Assembly: GCA_038277395.1 (NCBI GenBank)
Contig: CM076196.1
Span: 79,664,286 to 79,728,285, forward strand
Length of the DNA stretch: 64,000 nucleotides
From: Dryocosmus kuriphilus
Lineage: Eukaryota; Arthropoda; Insecta; Hymenoptera; Cynipidae
Direction of reading: 5' to 3'
Shown here: piece by piece, positions 60,907 through 64,000 of the stretch
Layout of the letters: each line of letters opens with the position of its first letter
How positions within the stretch are numbered: the stretch's first letter is position 1
The notes under the pieces: model-generated
Seen by the model: the letters and a program-made list of their open reading frames with translations, nothing else
The model's database searches: none
Told to the model about the DNA's origin: nothing
Program-made: the position numbers and the translations under genes

Positions 60907-63081
60907 TTACTGAATCCACCCCGGAAACCGCTTTCGCATTACTTCATGATGGTGTCGTTTCCTACGTTGCATCCAGCGTCTCCTTCTGGCCTTCTCTGGA
61001 AACTCTGGCCTCTGGAAACTCCAGGTTGTTGCTGGTGGGCGGGGTATCGCCAGATTCTGGCACTCTGCCGCCTTATGGCCCTGCTGGTGGCATCTTCTGC
61101 AGTATTTACTGCGATCTTCTGATGCATACTCGCGTGCAACGTGCCCTAGAGCCTGACACCTGTAGCCCCGGATTTCAGCGTTATGCGCTTTCACCCAGCA
61201 ATTCACCCACCCGACCTTCAGTCAGGCAGCCTTTTCTAGTTTCGCAGCAGCGGCCGCATGGAGCTCAACAAAGGTAGGCTGCAGCCTCTGTTGCTTCTCT
61301 TGGTGAGGTTCACTCTCGGTGGAGAACCAATCTGGTCCCCCAGCGCTGCTTTCACGGCTTCCTCCAATTCGGTGATCTCTGTCGTCTCGAATAGGTCGCA
61401 GATTCAATCTGAGCCCTTGGGACGAGGTGTCGGACACTCTCGCATTGACCAAGAGCCTTCGAGATGACATCACCGAAGTGCTGCCTCTCCTCTGTCTTGG
61501 CCGTCACTTCAATGAGGACGTCCCCCGTTCGTGTTTGCCTTATGGTCTTGACCTTGACGCCGCAATCCTCGGGTTTTGCTTTCTTCTGAATGTCCTTGAG
61601 GACATCCGCATACTTCTTCCCTGGGGCTGGCCGGACGTTCACGGCCTCCAGGGGGGTTCTGCTCCTCTTTTTCTCAGGGACGTCCTGTCTCTTTGCAGGA
61701 ATGTTGCTCCTGGACGGCGTAGCATCCTCCTCAACTTTCTTCTCCACAGTTTTCTCTTTCTTGGTTTTCCTCCTTACCACCTTTGACCAAGCGGCCCCTT
61801 CCTAGGTCTTGGTCTTCTTCAGGACCGGTTTCTCGACTCCGGATCCACTGGGCGGGCTAAGGGTCGTTTTCCTTTCCCGCTTGTGCCTCTCCGTCGCCTC
61901 TTTCAGGGTAATCTGCGGCTCCGTCTCTGTGGAGGCCAATGCCGTTTTCTCCTCGATAGTGGAGCTCAAGAAAGACTTCTCCCGGCGCACCTTACCTATG
62001 TTTTCCTTAAGCACCTTATTTATGCTTTCTATATAGTACTCCGTGGCACTATTAAGGCCTCTAAAGGAGTATCCAAGTATGTGCATTGCATGTTGTGCTG
62101 ACTCCACTTCATGCACCAGTTCCACATCTGTGTTATCCTCTCACTTTTTTTGTTGTTGTTTTTGTTCATTTTAAGATGGGCGGGAGGTTCCTAAGAACAT
62201 CCGCTGGCGCTCAGTCTGTAAATCCATTGTGCCATACACGTGTTTATCTCAAGGCAGTGCACCGATACCTAGCAACTTTTCTTACAGGGATTTTGATCTC
62301 TGCTTTTTTCGTTGTTTCCAAAGTTCTGGTTATATTATCTCTCGGGTGCCAGGCATACCCTATGGCACCGTATCGAACGCGGGCCTCCTTGTATATTAAA
62401 GTGAGCATCTGATAAAAGCCATCTGGCAGCCTTCCAAACCATACTATACGCTGCTAGCAAAGCTAGTATGTTAGGGTTTTTAGGAGCAGTCCTTATGAAA
62501 TCTTCCAGTTAGATGTTGTCCATGTTCGGTGTACTGACCTGGTGTGTCATGCAAGTATATTTGTGTGTTTATTTTCTAGAAATCAAGCAGCGACCATCGG
62601 GCGATAGTCCCCCCGAAAGGAGCCTCTCTCTCACGGAGATCGCTAACTCTATCCCGAGTCTCTCAAAATCGGCTGGTGACCCTCAAGCAATTTTCCCCTC
62701 GACATAGAGCCTCTTCCCTGGGAAGTCACCAACCTCTTCTGAGGGACCTACAATTTAAGGTGGGTTCCGAACCACCAGAATCCCGGTTAAAGTATATAGA
62801 AAAATTTCCATTGGTACCGGCTCAGGGATCACCTGAGACACCGGGACTCTCTATCCTTTGACTTAAAGATCCGCAATATATTTTTTAGGCGCTCGCGCAC
62901 CTCTCTGTGGCCCTTCCTCAATTCGTCCTGAGATTCTTTGACCATTCTCTTTCTTCATCTCAACGGCGTCCGATTTAAACACACTGTGCCATCTACTATG
63001 ATAAAGCTATTGCTGAAGTCCAGTTCTTCTTCAACGTGTGTCTCCTTACTCCCTCTCTGTTTTCCTTGTTTATCAGACATA
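60907..63081 (-). pseudogene. R1-like LINE ORF1 (gag), broken and interrupted
   Basis: Reading on the minus strand from a probable start at 63081 (MSDKQGKQRG) to 60907. Pieces lie in different frames: the N-terminus (62955-63081), then after an interruption (62130-62870) 61802-62125, an in-frame TAG at 61802-61804, 61352-61780, 61222-61473, and the zinc-knuckle end 60907-61206. The knuckles are degraded: the first reads GYRC...HVAREY, with the first and last Cys lost, while the next (CRRCHQQGHKAAEC) is intact. The gag-with-CCHC layout is typical of R1-clade LINEs. No reverse transcriptase follows at lower coordinates. Confidence 0.7.
62130..62870. mobile_element. insertion within the LINE gag pseudogene
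   Basis: This separates two parts of the gag reading. It contains 'aaggtgggttccgaaccacc' (about 62757) and ggtaccgg, shared with the SINE at 51631-51990. Boundaries are approximate, and its family is unknown apart from the SINE-like part. Confidence 0.4.
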
Positions 63082-63585
63082 ATAAAGAATTCACCAGCGC
63101 ATCGTGCGCGGAAGGGGTGGCCGAAATAGTTGGGAACGGGTATACCCTCGAACCGAATTCCAACCGCAGTACTGGGGCCTAACCTTCGTTTAGACGGTCC
63201 CGGAATACACGGACGGAGCGGCCTCGCCCGGAGCACTGCAGGTTCCGATTCCTGCAGCCGCCACGCATTCCCAGTTTAATGCCCGAAGGGGCTGACTCCA
63301 GATGCCCGGTCACAGCTTACATCTTGGCAGAGTAAACTCACAGCAGCCCCTACATCATGTCAGCGAAAAGACCAGACATGGTTCGGAGCACTCTGAGTGG
63401 ACTTCGACCGTCACCAATCACGTGTTTGGTCCGCGAGGCCTATTTTATTTTAGCCCTACCCTCTGCTTCCAGCGAGCATTCCCCTATCCGCCACCTGGGA
63501 ATGCGCCAAGTAGGGATAACACCTCCTCTCCACCACAGATGCCGTTTTCTACGCTGACTCCAGCGTCTTCCTCTGTCCTGCTAAC

Positions 63586-64000
63586 CTAGAGTTTCCTCCT
63601 GGCTGTTGTCGGCGGACGGCAACTTATCAGGTTCTGGCATTCCACCGCCTTGTGCCCCTCTTCGGAGCATCTACTGCAGCATTTGCTGCGGTCTTCCGCT
63701 GTACACTCTCGAGCAATATGTCCAAGAGTGTGGCACCTGTAGCACCGGGTTTCTGCGCTATGCGCATTAACCCGGCAGTTAACCCACCCGACCTTCAATC
63801 GAGCAGACTTCTCCAGTTTGGCAGCAGCGACGGCATCCAGCTCCACAAAAGCTAGGATGCAAACTCTGCTGCTTCTCTTGGTGAGGTTCACCCTCGGTGG
63901 AGAGCCAAGATCGTCTCTCAGGGCCACCCTCACTGCCTCCTCCACATCCGTTGTCTCCGTGGTCTCTACCAAGTCGTAGACCACGATCTTGTTTCTTGGG
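63586..64000 (-). CDS. R1-like LINE ORF1 (gag), C-terminal part, cut by the window edge
   Basis: Open from the right edge to 63586. The reading includes the gag core (DDLGSPPRVNLTKRSSRVC, LKVGWVNCRVNAHSAET) and two intact CCHC knuckles (CYRCHTLGHIAREC and CSRCSEEGHKAVEC). It is clearly homologous to the broken copy at 60907-63081 and better preserved. It ends at a stop soon after the knuckles, as R1-clade ORF1 proteins do. Confidence 0.75.
   Translation of the reverse strand, partial: PRNKIVVYDLVETTETTDVEEAVRVALRDDLGSPPRVNLTKRSSRVCILAFVELDAVAAAKLEKSARLKVGWVNCRVNAHSAETRCYRCHTLGHIARECTAEDRSKCCSRCSEEGHKAVECQNLISCRPPTTARRKL

Noticed and set aside
61026..62101. Plus-strand ORFs of 69-119 codons in the LINE region
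   Set aside because: Antisense to the gag pseudogene, whose minus-strand frames carry the recognisable CCHC knuckles.

Overview
The window looks like a stretch of an AT-rich, transposon-laden insect nuclear genome, most likely hymenopteran. The reasons are spliced genes with short introns, a HEM/NCKAP1 sequence of insect type, and many families of insect mobile DNA. It carries four confidently recognised host genes, all between about 19.2 and 35.3 kb. The rest is mobile DNA and unassigned AT-rich sequence.

Layout. 0-10.4 kb: two copies (1.29-2.85 and 8.44-10.39 kb) of a long-inverted-repeat 'foldback' family with trinucleotide-rich ends and G+C-rich mirror-repeat centres, separated by about 5 kb without a visible gene. 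10.6-13.9 kb: a TATA-type promoter with a possible tiny first exon on the + strand, a foldback element, and a possible first exon on the - strand. 15.2-17.75 kb: two adjoining foldback elements. 18.67 kb: a tRNA-headed SINE. 19.24-21.59 kb: an intact eight-exon cytosolic acetyl-CoA acetyltransferase (ACAT2 type). 22.2-25.6 kb, - strand: LSM10, a U7 snRNP Sm-like protein, whose last intron holds a complete intronless NT5DC1-type HAD phosphatase gene and a MITE. 26.8-35.3 kb, - strand: HEM/NCKAP1, a WAVE-complex subunit, in three exons with apparent homopolymer indels.

35.43-46.82 kb: a complete, very young Ty3/gypsy-type LTR retrotransposon. Its LTRs differ only by indels, it has a 5-bp target duplication, and its primer site matches tRNA-Ser. 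It sits about 150 bp upstream of the HEM start codon. Besides a fused gag-pol it carries a four-fold 57-bp in-frame repeat, a small ORF with an F-box-like motif, and an apparently spliced third ORF encoding a CxxC-rich protein that does not look like an envelope protein.

48-64 kb: mobile DNA. There is a MITE with a 3-bp duplication, several more copies of the foldback family (one holding a SINE with a 13-bp duplication, another split by a Penelope-like element with its own inverted arms), a 4.7-kb pair of inverted arms built of about 141-bp subrepeats, a hAT transposase fragment, and two R1-like LINE gag ORFs running to the right edge.

The host genes do not form one pathway: ACAT2 serves acetyl-CoA and mevalonate metabolism, LSM10 histone mRNA 3'-end processing, NT5DC1 is a HAD-family nucleotidase homologue, and HEM drives actin branching. 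The most unusual items are the spliced third ORF of the LTR element, the foldback family with 14 exact copies of one 11-mer, the NT5DC1-inside-LSM10 arrangement, and the insertion of the young LTR element next to HEM. All identifications are by eye from sequence; no database search was run.
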